Assembly (NCBI RefSeq): GCF_003387155.1 | Contig: NZ_QUMT01000001.1 | Span: forward strand, 1,117,762-1,181,761 | Direction of reading: 5' to 3' | DNA: 64,000 nt | From: Roseateles depolymerans | Lineage (GTDB): Bacteria; Pseudomonadota; Gammaproteobacteria; Burkholderiales; Burkholderiaceae_C | Part shown: positions 1-8,512 of the stretch, one piece after another | Numbering within the stretch: position 1 is the first letter of the stretch | Layout: every line of letters starts with the position of its first letter | Notes under the pieces: model-generated | The model's database searches: none | Seen by the model: the letters and a program-made list of their open reading frames with translations, nothing else | Told to the model about the DNA's origin: nothing | Made by a program: the position numbers and the translations under genes

Positions 1-204
1 GTGATCGCCCAGACCATCAAGGTCGGTGCGAAGAAGCCTGCGGCAAAGAAGGCCGTGGCGGCCAAGCCTGCTGCCAAATCAGCGGCCAAGCCCGCAACCA
101 AGCCCGCAACCAAGGCGGCCGCCAAGCCCGCAGCGAAGAAGCCCGCCGCCCGCAAGACCACGGTGACCACGGGCACCAAGTCCAAGCCGAAGACCAAGGC
201 TTGA
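1..204 (+). CDS. rsfS: C-terminal part of probable ribosomal silencing factor RsfS (5' end outside window)
   Basis: The reading frame is open at the window edge and ends in TGA at 202-204. The visible part is an Ala/Lys/Pro-rich, strongly basic and probably disordered tail made of AAKPA/TKPA-type repeats, with no folded domain left to identify. It lies 4 bp upstream of rlmH, and in Burkholderiales the gene directly before rlmH is normally rsfS, which blocks 30S-50S joining in starved cells. The assignment therefore rests on gene order only. The GTG at position 1 is unlikely to be the real start. A histone H1-like Lys/Ala-rich protein is the alternative. Confidence 0.5.
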   Translation: MIAQTIKVGAKKPAAKKAVAAKPAAKSAAKPATKPATKAAAKPAAKKPAARKTTVTTGTKSKPKTKA

Positions 205-208
205 GTCC

Positions 209-679
209 GTGCGGCTGGTGTTGTGTGCGGTCGGCCAGAAGATGCCGGCCTGGGCGGATGAAGCGTACGAGGACTTTGCCAAGCGCTTCCCGCCCGAGAT
301 GCGTCTGGCGCTCAAGGCCGTCAAGGCCGAGCCCCGGACCACAGGCAAGAGCACCGAGCAGCTGATGGCTGCCGAAGCCCAGCGTCTTGAAGCGGCGTGC
401 CCGAAAGGTGCGCGCCGCGTCATCCTGGACGAGCGGGGCGATCGGGTCACGTCAAAGCAACTGGCGCAGCGCCTGGAGACGTGGCGCGGCGACGGTCGCG
501 ACGTCGCCATCTTCATCGGCGGCCCGGACGGCCTGGACCCGGCGCTCAAGGCCACTGCCGACGAGATGCTGCGCCTGTCCGACCTCACGCTGCCCCATGC
601 CTTCGTGCGGGTGCTGCTGGCCGAGGGCCTGTACCGGGCCTGGTCGGTCATGGAAGGCCATCCCTACCACCGTGAATGA
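209..679 (+). CDS. rlmH: 23S rRNA (pseudouridine1915-N3)-methyltransferase RlmH
   Basis: The 156-residue product has the usual RlmH length (E. coli 155). It is a SPOUT-class methyltransferase that methylates pseudouridine 1915 in helix 69 of 23S rRNA in assembled 70S ribosomes, using SAM. Diagnostic segments are the FIGGPDGL loop (about residues 101-108) and the C-terminal knot ending in HPYHRE, which is nearly invariant in the family. The start is GTG at 209, 4 bp after the preceding stop, so translation is likely coupled to the upstream gene. The order rlmH-maf-rng matches other Burkholderiales. Confidence 0.95.
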   Translation: MRLVLCAVGQKMPAWADEAYEDFAKRFPPEMRLALKAVKAEPRTTGKSTEQLMAAEAQRLEAACPKGARRVILDERGDRVTSKQLAQRLETWRGDGRDVAIFIGGPDGLDPALKATADEMLRLSDLTLPHAFVRVLLAEGLYRAWSVMEGHPYHRE

Positions 680-701
680 CGCCACCGTTGGCGGTCCGCT
701 G

Positions 702-1304
702 ATGCCTCTTCTCTACCTTGCCTCCCAAAGCCCTCGGCGCCGCCAGCTGCTGGATCAGATCGGCGTGGCGCATGAGCTGCTGCTGCCGGGTGACGACGAG
801 GACGCCGAAGCGCTGGAAGCGGTGCGGGCGGGTGAATCGCCGGATGACTACGTGCAGCGGGTGACGCTGGCCAAGCTGCAGGCGGCGCTGGAGCGTCGCG
901 CACGCCGCCAGTGGCCCGCCGGTGCGGTGCTGTGCGCCGACACCACCGTGGCGCTGGACGGGGACATCCTGGGCAAACCGCAGGATGCCGACGACGCCCT
1001 GGCCATGCTGCGCCGCCTCAGCGGCCGCGAGCACCGGGTGCTGACGGCAGTGGCGCTGGGCACGCCGGACGGTCGCACCTCGGCCGCGCTGAGCGTCTCC
1101 ACCGTGCGCTTCGAGCAGGTCCCGCTGGACCGGCTGCAAGCGTATGTGGCCTCTGGCGAGCCGATGGGCAAGGCCGGCAGCTATGCGATACAAAGTCAGG
1201 CGGCGGCATGGATCAGCCACATCAGTGGCAGTTATTCGGGCATCATGGGGCTGCCGCTGCATGAAACCGCCCGATTGTTGAATGGGGCCGGCTGGGCGCT
1301 GTAG
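702..1304 (+). CDS. maf: Maf-family nucleotide pyrophosphatase (dTTP/UTP or m7GTP type)
   Basis: Two hundred residues. Starts with LYLASQSPRRRQLLDQIG, the family's N-terminal phosphate-binding signature (S-x-SPRR), and keeps the ADT motif in LCADTTVALDG and the GKP segment after it. The C-terminal GSYAIQ and GSYSGIMGLPL motifs are also typical. Maf proteins hydrolyse non-canonical or modified nucleoside triphosphates and help keep them out of nucleic acids. The chosen ATG at 702 gives the normal N-terminus; the frame is open further upstream but only as an overlap with rlmH. Substrate subtype cannot be fixed by eye. Lies between rlmH and rng in one transcription direction. Confidence 0.92.
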   Translation: MPLLYLASQSPRRRQLLDQIGVAHELLLPGDDEDAEALEAVRAGESPDDYVQRVTLAKLQAALERRARRQWPAGAVLCADTTVALDGDILGKPQDADDALAMLRRLSGREHRVLTAVALGTPDGRTSAALSVSTVRFEQVPLDRLQAYVASGEPMGKAGSYAIQSQAAAWISHISGSYSGIMGLPLHETARLLNGAGWAL

Positions 1305-1328
1305 CGGTGTAGCGGTACCAGGCGTACC

Positions 1329-1364
1329 AGCGGTATCACCGGTATCACCGGTATCACCGGTATT
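1329..1364 (+). repeat. Four-copy 9-bp tandem repeat (accggtatc)
   Basis: Four head-to-tail copies of a 9-bp unit: the first begins ag instead of ac and the last ends in t instead of c. It sits in the 129-bp gap between maf and rng and is not part of a gene. Arrays like this form by replication slippage. Confidence 0.85.
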
Positions 1365-1433
1365 GCGGGTCGATCGTTGCCACGAGCATTGCCGTCAGCT
1401 CCGAAGCTGACGGGAGCGCTGGAGCACAACAAT

Positions 1434-2918
1434 ATGGAAGATATCCTGATCAACTGGTCCCCGCAGGAGACGCGGGTGGCGGTGGTCGAAAACGGGGCGG
1501 TGCAGGAGCTGCACATCGAGCGAACGCTCGAGCGAGGCCTGGTGGGCAATGTGTACCTGGGCAAGGTGGCCCGGGTGCTGCCGGGCATGCAGTCCGCCTT
1601 CATCGACATCGGGCTGGAGCGGGCCGCCTTCCTGCATGTGGCCGACCTGCATCTGAACGGCGCCACGCCGCGTCATCATCATGGGGACGGATCGCATCCG
1701 GTGCCCATCGAGCGGCAGGTGTATGAAGGCCAGGCCTTGACGGTGCAGGTCATCAAGGACCCGATCGGCACCAAGGGGGCGCGGCTGTCCACGCAGATCT
1801 CGATCGCGGGCCGCTTGCTGGTGCATCTGCCGCAGGACAACCACATCGGCATTTCGCAGAAGATCGGTTCTCCGGAAGCGCGCGATGCGCTGCGCAGCCG
1901 CATGCAGACCCTGGCGTCAGTGGGCGTGCAGGACGGCAACACGGGCGGCTTCATTTTGCGCACCAATGCCGAGGAAGCCAGCGACGAGGAACTCGCGGCC
2001 GACATCGCCTACTTGCGCAAGACCTGGGGCTCGATCCGGGAAAAGAGCCTGCGCGAGCCGCCGGGCACCTTGCTGTTCCAGGACCTGAGCCTGGTGGAGC
2101 GGGTGCTGCGGGACCTGGCCAGCGAGCGGACCCAGTCGATCCGCATCGACTCCAAGCTGCAATACGACGTGCTGCGCGGCTTTGGCGAGACCTACATGCC
2201 GGCGGCCACGGCCAAGCTGGACCTGTACCGGGGCGAGCGGCCGATCTTTGATCTGCACAACATCGATGCCGAGGTGGCGCGGGCGCTGGCGCGGCGGGTG
2301 GACTTGAAGTCGGGCGGTTACCTGATCATCGACCAGACCGAGGCGATGACCACGATCGATGTGAACACCGGCGGATTCGTGGGTGCGCGCAATTTCGACG
2401 ACACGATTTTCAAGACCAATCTGGAAGCTGCCGGGGCGATTGCGCGGCAGCTGCGGCTGCGCAACCTGGGCGGCATCATCATTGTTGACTTCATCGACAT
2501 GACGCGGGAAGAGCACAAAACCGCCGTGCTGCATGAGTTCCGCAAGCAGCTCAGTCGCGACCGCACCAAGGTGACGGTGGGCGGCTTCACGCAACTCGGG
2601 CTGGTGGAACTGACGCGCAAGCGCACGCGGGAGAGTCTGTCCCGCATGCTGTGCGAGCCGTGCCCGACTTGCGAGGCGCGGGGCCAGGTCAAGACAGCCC
2701 GCAGCATCTGCTACGAGATCATGCGGGAGATCCTGCGTGAGTCGCGGCAGTTCAATCCGAAGGAATTCCGGGTCGTGGCGGCGGCCAATGTGGTGGAGAT
2801 GCTGCTGGATGAGGAAAGCCAGCATCTGGCCGGGCTGTCGGACTTCATCGGCAAGCCGATTTCCTTGACGGCCGAGCCGACGAATCAGACGGAGCATTAC
2901 GACATCGTGCTGATGTGA
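1434..2918 (+). CDS. rng: Ribonuclease G
   Basis: The 494-residue product matches RNase G in length (E. coli 489). It is an endoribonuclease of the RNase E/G family that matures the 5' end of 16S rRNA and cuts other RNAs. Visible: N-terminal EDILINWSPQETRVAVVENG, an S1 RNA-binding domain (GNVYLGKVARVLPGMQSAFIDIG), the DNase I-like catalytic region with TIDVNTGGFVG and IIIVDFIDM (Mg-binding aspartates) and the Zn-link CEPCPTCEARG. The C-terminal scaffold of RNase E is missing, which separates G from E. ATG 1434 is chosen over an upstream in-frame start because it gives the conserved N-terminus and has GGAG about 10 bp upstream. Confidence 0.95.
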   Translation: MEDILINWSPQETRVAVVENGAVQELHIERTLERGLVGNVYLGKVARVLPGMQSAFIDIGLERAAFLHVADLHLNGATPRHHHGDGSHPVPIERQVYEGQALTVQVIKDPIGTKGARLSTQISIAGRLLVHLPQDNHIGISQKIGSPEARDALRSRMQTLASVGVQDGNTGGFILRTNAEEASDEELAADIAYLRKTWGSIREKSLREPPGTLLFQDLSLVERVLRDLASERTQSIRIDSKLQYDVLRGFGETYMPAATAKLDLYRGERPIFDLHNIDAEVARALARRVDLKSGGYLIIDQTEAMTTIDVNTGGFVGARNFDDTIFKTNLEAAGAIARQLRLRNLGGIIIVDFIDMTREEHKTAVLHEFRKQLSRDRTKVTVGGFTQLGLVELTRKRTRESLSRMLCEPCPTCEARGQVKTARSICYEIMREILRESRQFNPKEFRVVAAANVVEMLLDEESQHLAGLSDFIGKPISLTAEPTNQTEHYDIVLM

Positions 2919-2933
2919 GTCGTGGGGAAAATC

Positions 2934-2971
2934 GATGCAAAAAAGGCGACATTTGTCGCCTTTTTTGCATC
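2934..2971. terminator. Strong bidirectional rho-independent terminator
   Basis: A perfect 17-bp stem (2934-2950 with 2955-2971) around a 4-nt attt loop, with six T on the right arm and six A on the left. It can end transcription of rng on the plus strand and of the convergent Bug-like gene on the minus strand. Confidence 0.93.
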
Positions 2972-2989
2972 AGGGCGCGCGGCCAAACG

Positions 2990-3880
2990 TCAGCGCCGCA
3001 GCGGAGCCACCTCCACAGCGGGGGGCTGGGGCACATCTTCCCAAAGGTCGCTGCCCGCCTGCCCCACGGCCCAGCGGACTTCAGGCAGCGCCAGCAAGGC
3101 GCTGAGCAGCTGTTGCAGGGCTTCGGCGCGGACCTTGGGCATGGCGGCCGAGACCAGCAGGCCATTCCAGTCCGTGCGAGGGAAGTCGTCCGGGCGGCTG
3201 AGCAGCGGCGGGAGGATGCCCGCGTTGAAGCCTGCGGTGAGCTCATCGTTACGCGCCAGTGCAGTCAGGATGCGAGGGTTGGGCGGGATCCCGTTGAGCG
3301 GGGATGGCTGCCGCCGCATCGGACCGGGCAGCAAATCCGCCGGAAAGACGGACATGAAGGGCTGTTGTCCCACGGGCGCCAGCATGCGGAACCGGGCCAA
3401 CGCAATCGGCGGCGTCGCTTCCGGACGCTGGCGCTGAGTTCGGGGCATCACCGGACCTGCGTCGAGCATGCGGGCGCTGGTCAGCAGGACCAAGCGGCCG
3501 TCGGTTCCACGCTCCGCCACCCAGCGGGCCGCCGTGCGGCCTTGGTCTTCAGGGAGATTGAGCACCGTCACCGATTCACCGGTGCGTGCAGACCAGGCGC
3601 GGGCCAAGGTGCGTGCCACATGGTCGGGTCCGCTGCCGGCCACAAAGGGAGTCACCAGCACGATGGAGTCTGTGGCCGCTTCTGGGAAGGCTTCACCTCG
3701 CCCAACTCGACCACCTCCGCCACCTGCGACGCTTACGGCACCTGCGGAGCCTCCGTTACCTGCGACGCCTCCGGCACCTCCGGCACCTCCGCCGCCTCCG
3801 CCGCCTGCACCCACTTCGGCAACTGCCGCCCCACCCACCATTCCCAACGAAGCGACCATCAGCATGGCCCACCCTCTCAT
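2990..3880 (-). CDS. Divergent Bug/TctC-family extracytoplasmic binding-protein-like protein with glycine-rich linker
   Basis: Predicted 296 residues. A signal peptide (MRGWAMLMVASLGMVGGAAVAE) is followed by a Gly/Ala/Val low-complexity stretch of about 40 residues, then a region resembling Bug/TctC solute-binding proteins: IVLVTPFVAGSGPDHVARTLA parallels the usual N-terminal motif, and WNGLLVSAAMPK with LPEVR near the C-terminus parallels the WxGLxAPAGTPK and DPEVR segments. The middle is poorly conserved, so it may be a degenerate or specialised member; many Bug proteins bind carboxylates. ATG 3880 is chosen because it gives a clean signal peptide and has a G-rich site just upstream; the frame stays open to 4705 but the extra sequence looks non-coding. 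It is a single gene with no transporter partner. Confidence 0.6.
   Translation of the reverse strand: MRGWAMLMVASLGMVGGAAVAEVGAGGGGGGGAGGAGGVAGNGGSAGAVSVAGGGGGRVGRGEAFPEAATDSIVLVTPFVAGSGPDHVARTLARAWSARTGESVTVLNLPEDQGRTAARWVAERGTDGRLVLLTSARMLDAGPVMPRTQRQRPEATPPIALARFRMLAPVGQQPFMSVFPADLLPGPMRRQPSPLNGIPPNPRILTALARNDELTAGFNAGILPPLLSRPDDFPRTDWNGLLVSAAMPKVRAEALQQLLSALLALPEVRWAVGQAGSDLWEDVPQPPAVEVAPLRR
3705..3820. repeat. Degenerate CCNCCG-type low-complexity tract encoding a Gly-rich linker
   Basis: Imperfect iterations of 6-15 bp units built from ccacctccg, cctgcgacg and cctccggca. On the minus strand they encode the Gly/Ala/Val-rich spacer of the Bug-like protein. The pattern suggests slippage-driven growth inside the coding region. 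Confidence 0.7.
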
Positions 3881-4493
3881 CCCCCCAGCCGAGGTGGAAC
3901 GGCGGTGGCAAGCGGGCAGGGCGTTTGCCCTGCGATCGGGGCTTTGGACCAGGGACTGTCGGACCTGGCCTCCCGGCCAATCGCTGCATGCGTCCCCTGG
4001 CTGTGCGGACAGCGGTGCCTGCGGAGCGGCCGGTGTGGTCCTGCTGGGCCCCTGAGCCGTTGAACTTGCGGCGAGGTGCGCCTCACCGGTGGGACGCCAC
4101 AGCGCCTGCTGGGTCCCGGCTGCGCCGGTCAGAGCGCCGCGGGGTCGGGTGTGAAGCAGGGGCGGCAGCCACTGAAGCAGGTTCAGGAGCAGGTGCAGCG
4201 GTCGCAAGGCCAGGTTCAACATGATGGGCACAACAAAGGAGACAGGCGGATGACGCAGCGTCAGAAACGGTTGCAGAGATTCTGGGCAGCACCCCATGGG
4301 GCGAGCCATGACTCTCTTGGGCAGATGCCAGTGTTGCCACCCATCAGGGTTTGCAGGGACTGCCAAGAACTGACCAGCGCCCCCGCCCATCCTTGAGATT
4401 CCACCGGGACAATTCGTAGCCTCTTGCGAAGCCCGCCGCCCAACGGGCGCGTGCGGCTCGTGCACAATTCGGACTCCATTCATCGCGCAAGCC
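3881..4493. other. 613-bp gap before tolB without a recognisable gene
   Basis: Open frames on both strands cover the gap, but none has a recognisable domain, a good start or conserved-looking sequence. It presumably holds the tolB promoter and the leader of the minus-strand gene. No tolQ, tolR or tolA coding sequence is present. Confidence 0.6.
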
Positions 4494-5810
4494 ATGATCA
4501 ACAAGACCACTGCCAAGCCTTCGATGACATTGACGCGCCGCGCCCTGCTGGGCAGCGCCGCCGCCGGGCTCGCTGCCCCTGCCTGGTCACCCGCCTGGGC
4601 CCAGTTCCGCGTGGAGATTGCCGGTGTCGGCGCCACACGGCTGCCGATCGCGATCAACGATTTCAAGGACGAAGCCGCCACCGGCCAGACGCTCGGCGCC
4701 ATCATCCGCGCCGACCTGGAACGCAGCGGTCAGTTCAGCATGGTGCCGGGCCAGCCCGGCATGACGGAAACCAGCGTGCCCCAGTACAGCGACTGGCGGT
4801 CCCGCGCCGCTGACGCCCTGGTGGCCGGTTCCGCGACCCGTCTGGCCGACGGCCGTTTCGACGTGCGCTACCGCCTGTGGGACGTGGTCAAGGGCCAGGA
4901 CCTGGCCAGCGAAAGCCTGCCCGTGGTCGCCGCCGACCTGCGCCTGGCCGCCCACAAGATTGCCGATGCGATCTACCAAAAGCTCACCGGCGACCGCGGC
5001 GTCTTCGCCACCCGCCTCGTCTATGTGAACAAGGCCGGCCCGCGCTACACCCTGCGAGTGGCCGATGCGGACGGTGAGGGCGAGCAGACCGTGCTGGCCA
5101 GCCCGGAGCCGATCATCTCCCCGGCCTGGTCGCCCGACGGCAGCGAACTGGCGTATGTCTCGTTCGAGACCCGCAAGGCAGTGGTCTGGATCCAGGACCT
5201 GCGCACCGGCCGCCGCCGCAAGATCGCGGACTTCCGCGGCAGCAACAGTGCCCCCGCCTTCTCGCCGAACGGCCAGCAACTGGCGCTGACGCTGTCACGC
5301 GACGGGGGCTCCCAGCTGTACCTGATCGGACGCAACGGGGAGGGCGTGCGACGCCTGACGCAAAGCCCGTCCATCGACACCGAACCGGTGTTCTCCCCGG
5401 ATGGCGCTCAGATCTATTTCGTCAGTGACCGTGGCGGCGCCCCGCAGATCTACCGCATGCCAGCGGCCGGCGGCAGCGCCGAGCGCGTCACCTTCAACGG
5501 CAACTACAACATCAGCCCCGCCATCAGCCCCGATGGCCGCACGCTGACCTTCATCACCCGGGTGGGCGGCGGCAGCTTCAAGCTGTGCGTCATGGACCTG
5601 GCCAGCGGCCAGGTGCAGCAGATCACCGACACGACCGACGACGAAAGCCCGAGCTTTGCGCCCAATGGCAAGCTGATCGTCTACGCCACCCGCGCCGGTG
5701 GCCGGGACGTGCTGATGACCACCACGCTCGACGGCAAGGTCAAGGCCAAGCTGGCGACGCCGACGGTGGCCGATATCCGCGAACCCGCCTGGGGGCCTTT
5801 CGGCAACTAA
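4494..5810 (+). CDS. tolB: Tol-Pal system periplasmic protein TolB
   Basis: The 438-residue product has the normal TolB length. TolB links Pal at the outer membrane to the TolQRA machine during cell constriction. Visible: a signal region with LTRRALLGSAAAGLAAPAW (twin-arginine-like) ending near AWA-Q37; an N-terminal alpha/beta domain (FRVEIAGVG, IAINDFKDE); and a beta-propeller with five SPxxSPDG-type blades (for example SPAWSPDGSELAYVS, EPVFSPDGAQIYFVS, SPSFAPNGKLIVYAT). It is followed by pal and cpoB in the classical order, but the genes normally upstream, tolQRA, are absent. Confidence 0.96.
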   Translation: MINKTTAKPSMTLTRRALLGSAAAGLAAPAWSPAWAQFRVEIAGVGATRLPIAINDFKDEAATGQTLGAIIRADLERSGQFSMVPGQPGMTETSVPQYSDWRSRAADALVAGSATRLADGRFDVRYRLWDVVKGQDLASESLPVVAADLRLAAHKIADAIYQKLTGDRGVFATRLVYVNKAGPRYTLRVADADGEGEQTVLASPEPIISPAWSPDGSELAYVSFETRKAVVWIQDLRTGRRRKIADFRGSNSAPAFSPNGQQLALTLSRDGGSQLYLIGRNGEGVRRLTQSPSIDTEPVFSPDGAQIYFVSDRGGAPQIYRMPAAGGSAERVTFNGNYNISPAISPDGRTLTFITRVGGGSFKLCVMDLASGQVQQITDTTDDESPSFAPNGKLIVYATRAGGRDVLMTTTLDGKVKAKLATPTVADIREPAWGPFGN

Positions 5811-6084
5811 TCGGAAACCCAGAATCCGGTCGCTGCATCCCGCTCGCTCAACGTCATCCGCTTACCGTCCATGTCAGGCATACCGTTTGCCCAAGTCCCC
5901 TTCGCGCCGGTTCACAAATGTGCGAGTCGCGAATCTGACACCAGCGGGAAGGGTGCTGGTGACACCTGCGGGGCTTACAGCGTGACCGACGATTGCTTCA
6001 CAATTCGTGTTTTTCCGGCTGTTGCCGGTATTTCCGGCGTCCTGCCGACACTCGCCTGCCCTTGATCCATAGGAGCGCTTACTC
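5811..6084. other. tolB-pal intergenic region (274 bp)
   Basis: Longer than usual for this operon and lower in GC than its surroundings, with short T-rich runs. No coding sequence is supported. It may carry a separate pal promoter; no clear -35/-10 pair was identified. Confidence 0.5.
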
Positions 6085-6612
6085 ATGAAAATCGAAAAAC
6101 TGATGCTGGGCCTGGTGGCCGCCGCCGCCCTGGCCGCCTGCAGCTCGACCAAGCTGGACGAAAAGCCGCCGGTCGAAACCGCCCAGCCGGTCACCCAACA
6201 GCAGACCCCGCCGCAGACGCCTGCAACGCCGGAGCGTCAAGTGACCACGGTGGACCTGGGCGCCCAGCTGGACGCTGCAGTCGCCAACCAGCGCACCGTG
6301 TATTTCGACTTCGACAGCTATGTCGTCAAGGACGAGTACCGCAACCTGATCGAAACCCACGCCAAGCGCCTGAACAACAAGAAGTCGCTGACGCTGAGCC
6401 TGGAAGGCCACACCGACGAGCGCGGCGGCCGCGAGTACAACCTGGCCCTGGGTCAGAAGCGTGCCGAAGCCGTGGCCAAGTCGCTGACGCTGCTGGGCGT
6501 GGCCTCGAGCCAGGTGGAACCGGTGAGCTTCGGCAAGGAGCGTCCGGCGGATAATGGCCACACCGAAGAGGCTTGGGCCAAGAACCGTCGCGTCGAACTG
6601 CGCGACAAGTAA
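6085..6612 (+). CDS. pal: Peptidoglycan-associated lipoprotein Pal
   Basis: The 175-residue outer-membrane lipoprotein has a signal peptide with lipobox LAAC (Cys19 lipidated after cleavage), a Pro/Gln/Thr-rich linker (about residues 25-55) and an OmpA-like peptidoglycan-binding domain (VYFDFDSYVV, LEGHTDERGGREYNLALGQKRAEAV). It anchors the outer membrane to the cell wall and binds TolB. RBS-like aggag lies about 10 bp upstream of ATG 6085. The final RRVELRDK is typical of Pal. Confidence 0.97.
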   Translation: MKIEKLMLGLVAAAALAACSSTKLDEKPPVETAQPVTQQQTPPQTPATPERQVTTVDLGAQLDAAVANQRTVYFDFDSYVVKDEYRNLIETHAKRLNNKKSLTLSLEGHTDERGGREYNLALGQKRAEAVAKSLTLLGVASSQVEPVSFGKERPADNGHTEEAWAKNRRVELRDK

Positions 6613-6624
6613 GCTAAGCGAGAG

Positions 6625-7407
6625 ATGAGCATGCTGCGTTTTCCCCGTTTCTCCCCGTTGATGCTGGGCGTTGTCCTGGCCTGGACCGTCAGCGGTCCGG
6701 CGCAGGCCGCGCTGTTTGAGGATGACGAGGCCCGCAAGGCCATCCTGGACCTCCGCGCCAAGCAGACGCAGAACGAGGACGCGCAGCGTGCCCGCCTTGA
6801 GCAGCTCCAGAACCAGCTGGCCACCGCGCAGCGGGGCCTGCTGGATCTCTCCAGCCAGATCGATGGCCTGCGCGCCGAGATCGCCAAGCTGAGAGGCCAG
6901 AATGAACAGCTGGCGCGTGACCTGTCCGAGACCCAGCGCAAGGTGTCCGACCAGTCCGCGACCATCGACAACCGCCTGCGTCCGCTGGAACCTCAGAAGG
7001 TTTCCATGGACGGCAAGGAATTCCAGGCGGACCCGGAAGAAAAGCGGCAGTTCGACGCCGCCATGGGCCTGGTCCGCAACGGCGACTTCAATGAAGCCGT
7101 GTCGGCGTATTCGTCCTTCCTGCAGCGGTATCCCGCCAGCGGCTATACCGACACCGTGCGCTTCTGGCTGGGCAATGCCCAGTATGGCAAGCGCGACTAC
7201 AAGGGCGCCATTGCCACCTTCAAGTCCTTCGTGGCGGCCAATCCGGACCACCCGCGCGCTGCGGAAAGCCTGTTGGCCATCGCCAACTGCCAGATCGAGC
7301 TCAAGGACACCAAGAGCGCCCGCAAGACGCTGGATGATCTGACCAAGGCCTATCCCAACAGTGAAGCTGCCCGTGCCGCGAAGGAGCGGATGGCGTCGCT
7401 ACGCTGA
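6625..7407 (+). CDS. cpoB: Cell division coordinator CpoB (YbgF)
   Basis: The 260-residue periplasmic protein begins with a signal peptide (cleavage near AQA-A28), followed by a long coiled-coil rich in Gln/Leu/Arg (about residues 45-115, the trimerisation helix) and a C-terminal TPR region (EAVSAYSSFLQRYPASGYTDTVRFWLGNAQY and GAIATFKSFVAANPDHPRAAESLLAIANC). In E. coli CpoB links the Tol machine to PBP1B. It starts 12 bp after pal and ends before a good terminator, so tolB-pal-cpoB is probably one unit. Confidence 0.93.
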   Translation: MSMLRFPRFSPLMLGVVLAWTVSGPAQAALFEDDEARKAILDLRAKQTQNEDAQRARLEQLQNQLATAQRGLLDLSSQIDGLRAEIAKLRGQNEQLARDLSETQRKVSDQSATIDNRLRPLEPQKVSMDGKEFQADPEEKRQFDAAMGLVRNGDFNEAVSAYSSFLQRYPASGYTDTVRFWLGNAQYGKRDYKGAIATFKSFVAANPDHPRAAESLLAIANCQIELKDTKSARKTLDDLTKAYPNSEAARAAKERMASLR

Positions 7408-7439
7408 ACCGGGCCGGAGCGCCTCCGGCCTTGATCCAG

Positions 7440-7474
7440 GCCCCGTCGGACGATCCGCGGGGCTTTGTTGTTTC
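7440..7474 (+). terminator. Rho-independent terminator after cpoB
   Basis: Stem 7440-7449 with 7455-7463 (GC-rich, one bulged t), loop acgat, followed by a T-rich tail at 7464-7474. It lies between cpoB and tcdA and argues against the TTG at 7431 as the tcdA start. Confidence 0.75.
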
Positions 7475-7481
7475 TGAGACG

Positions 7482-8372
7482 ATGACCGGCATGACCGCGA
7501 CGCCCTCTACCTCCCTGGTTCCCGCTGCCGACGCCGCCTTGGCGGCCGCGCCCGCGACCATTCCAGCGACCGCGCCCGCGACCGCGCACGGCGCAGACCT
7601 GGACGCCGACAGCGAGCGTCGTTTCGGCGGACTCCAGCGCCTGCATGGTGAGCGCGACTACCGGCACCTGCGGGCGGCCCGCTTCGCCGTGGTGGGCCTG
7701 GGCGGGGTGGGGTCCTGGGTGGTCGAGGCGTTGGCTCGCATGGGTGTGGCGCGCCTGGTGCTCATCGACCTGGACCATGTCGCCGAGTCCAACATCAACC
7801 GGCAGGTGCAGGCGCTGGGCAGCACGCTGGGCATGGCCAAGGCCGAGGCCCTGCGTCAGCGCGTGGCCGACATCCATCCGGGCTGCGAAGTCATCACCAT
7901 CGAGGAGTTCGTGGATGACGAGAACTGGCCCCTGTTGCTGGGCGATGTCGCCATCGATGGCATCGTGGATGCCTGTGACCAAGTCCGTGCCAAAGCGCAG
8001 ATCGCCGCGTGGGCGCGGCGACTGAAGCTGGCGCATCTGTGTGTCGGCGCGGCGGGCGGCAAGCATCGTCCGCAGGATGTCGAAGTGCTGGACTTGTCCG
8101 AGACGACGCACGACCCGCTGCTGGCCAGTCTGCGTCAGCGCCTGCGCAAGCAGCACGACCTGCCTCGGCAGGGCAGCATGGGGGTGCGCTGTGTGTTCTC
8201 GCGCGAGCCGGTGCGGCGGCCGGACGAGTCCTGCGAGGTGGATGGCAGCCTCAACTGCCATGGCTACGGCTCCAGCGTGGCGGTCACGGCAGGCTTCGGC
8301 ATGGTCGCGGCCGCGGACCTTGTGGCCCAGTATTTGAAGGCACTTGCGCGGCGCGAAAAAAGCGCTCTATAA
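7482..8372 (+). CDS. tcdA: tRNA threonylcarbamoyladenosine dehydratase TcdA (CsdL)
   Basis: An E1/ThiF/MoeB-like ATP-dependent enzyme that cyclises N6-threonylcarbamoyladenosine to ct6A in tRNAs decoding ANN. Visible: RFGGLQRLHG entry, the nucleotide-binding VVGLGGVGSWVVEALARMG (about residues 68-86), DLDHVAESNINRQ, and DACDQVRAK; the C-terminal GSMGVRCVFSREPVRRP and GYGSSVAVTAGFGM segments match TcdA. The Ala/Pro/Thr-rich first 35 residues are not conserved. ATG 7482 is preferred (an ATG at 7491 is also possible); the TTG at 7431 lies upstream of the terminator hairpin. The gene end overlaps the promoter of the tRNA-Lys cluster. Confidence 0.93.
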   Translation: MTGMTATPSTSLVPAADAALAAAPATIPATAPATAHGADLDADSERRFGGLQRLHGERDYRHLRAARFAVVGLGGVGSWVVEALARMGVARLVLIDLDHVAESNINRQVQALGSTLGMAKAEALRQRVADIHPGCEVITIEEFVDDENWPLLLGDVAIDGIVDACDQVRAKAQIAAWARRLKLAHLCVGAAGGKHRPQDVEVLDLSETTHDPLLASLRQRLRKQHDLPRQGSMGVRCVFSREPVRRPDESCEVDGSLNCHGYGSSVAVTAGFGMVAAADLVAQYLKALARREKSAL

Positions 8373-8373
8373 T
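8344..8373 (+). promoter_or_regulatory. Sigma70-type promoter of the tRNA-Lys cluster
   Basis: A perfect -10 tataat (8368-8373) and a -35-like ttgcgc (8344-8349) with an 18-bp spacer. It sits in the last codons of tcdA, 64 bp before the first tRNA, and no other gene begins there. Confidence 0.75.
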
Positions 8374-8436
8374 CTGCGGCTCTGCTGAGGGGCAAACACC
8401 TCGAAGAGTAAGAACTAAGTGCTGAAAAGCACACGC

Positions 8437-8512
8437 GGGTCGTTAGCTCAGTCGGTAGAGCAGCGGACTTTTAATCCGTTGGTCGCAGGTTCGAATCCTG
8501 CACGACCCACCA
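8437..8512 (+). tRNA. tRNA-Lys (anticodon TTT)
   Basis: 76-nt cloverleaf with acceptor GGGTCGT/ACGACCC, D arm TTAGCTCAGTCGGTAGAG, anticodon loop CTTTTAA (TTT), T arm GGTTCGAATCC and encoded CCA. Confidence 0.97.

Noticed and set aside
3881..4705. Longer N-terminus of the Bug-like protein
   Set aside because: The signal peptide starts at 3880 and the upstream part overlaps tolB with no conserved features.
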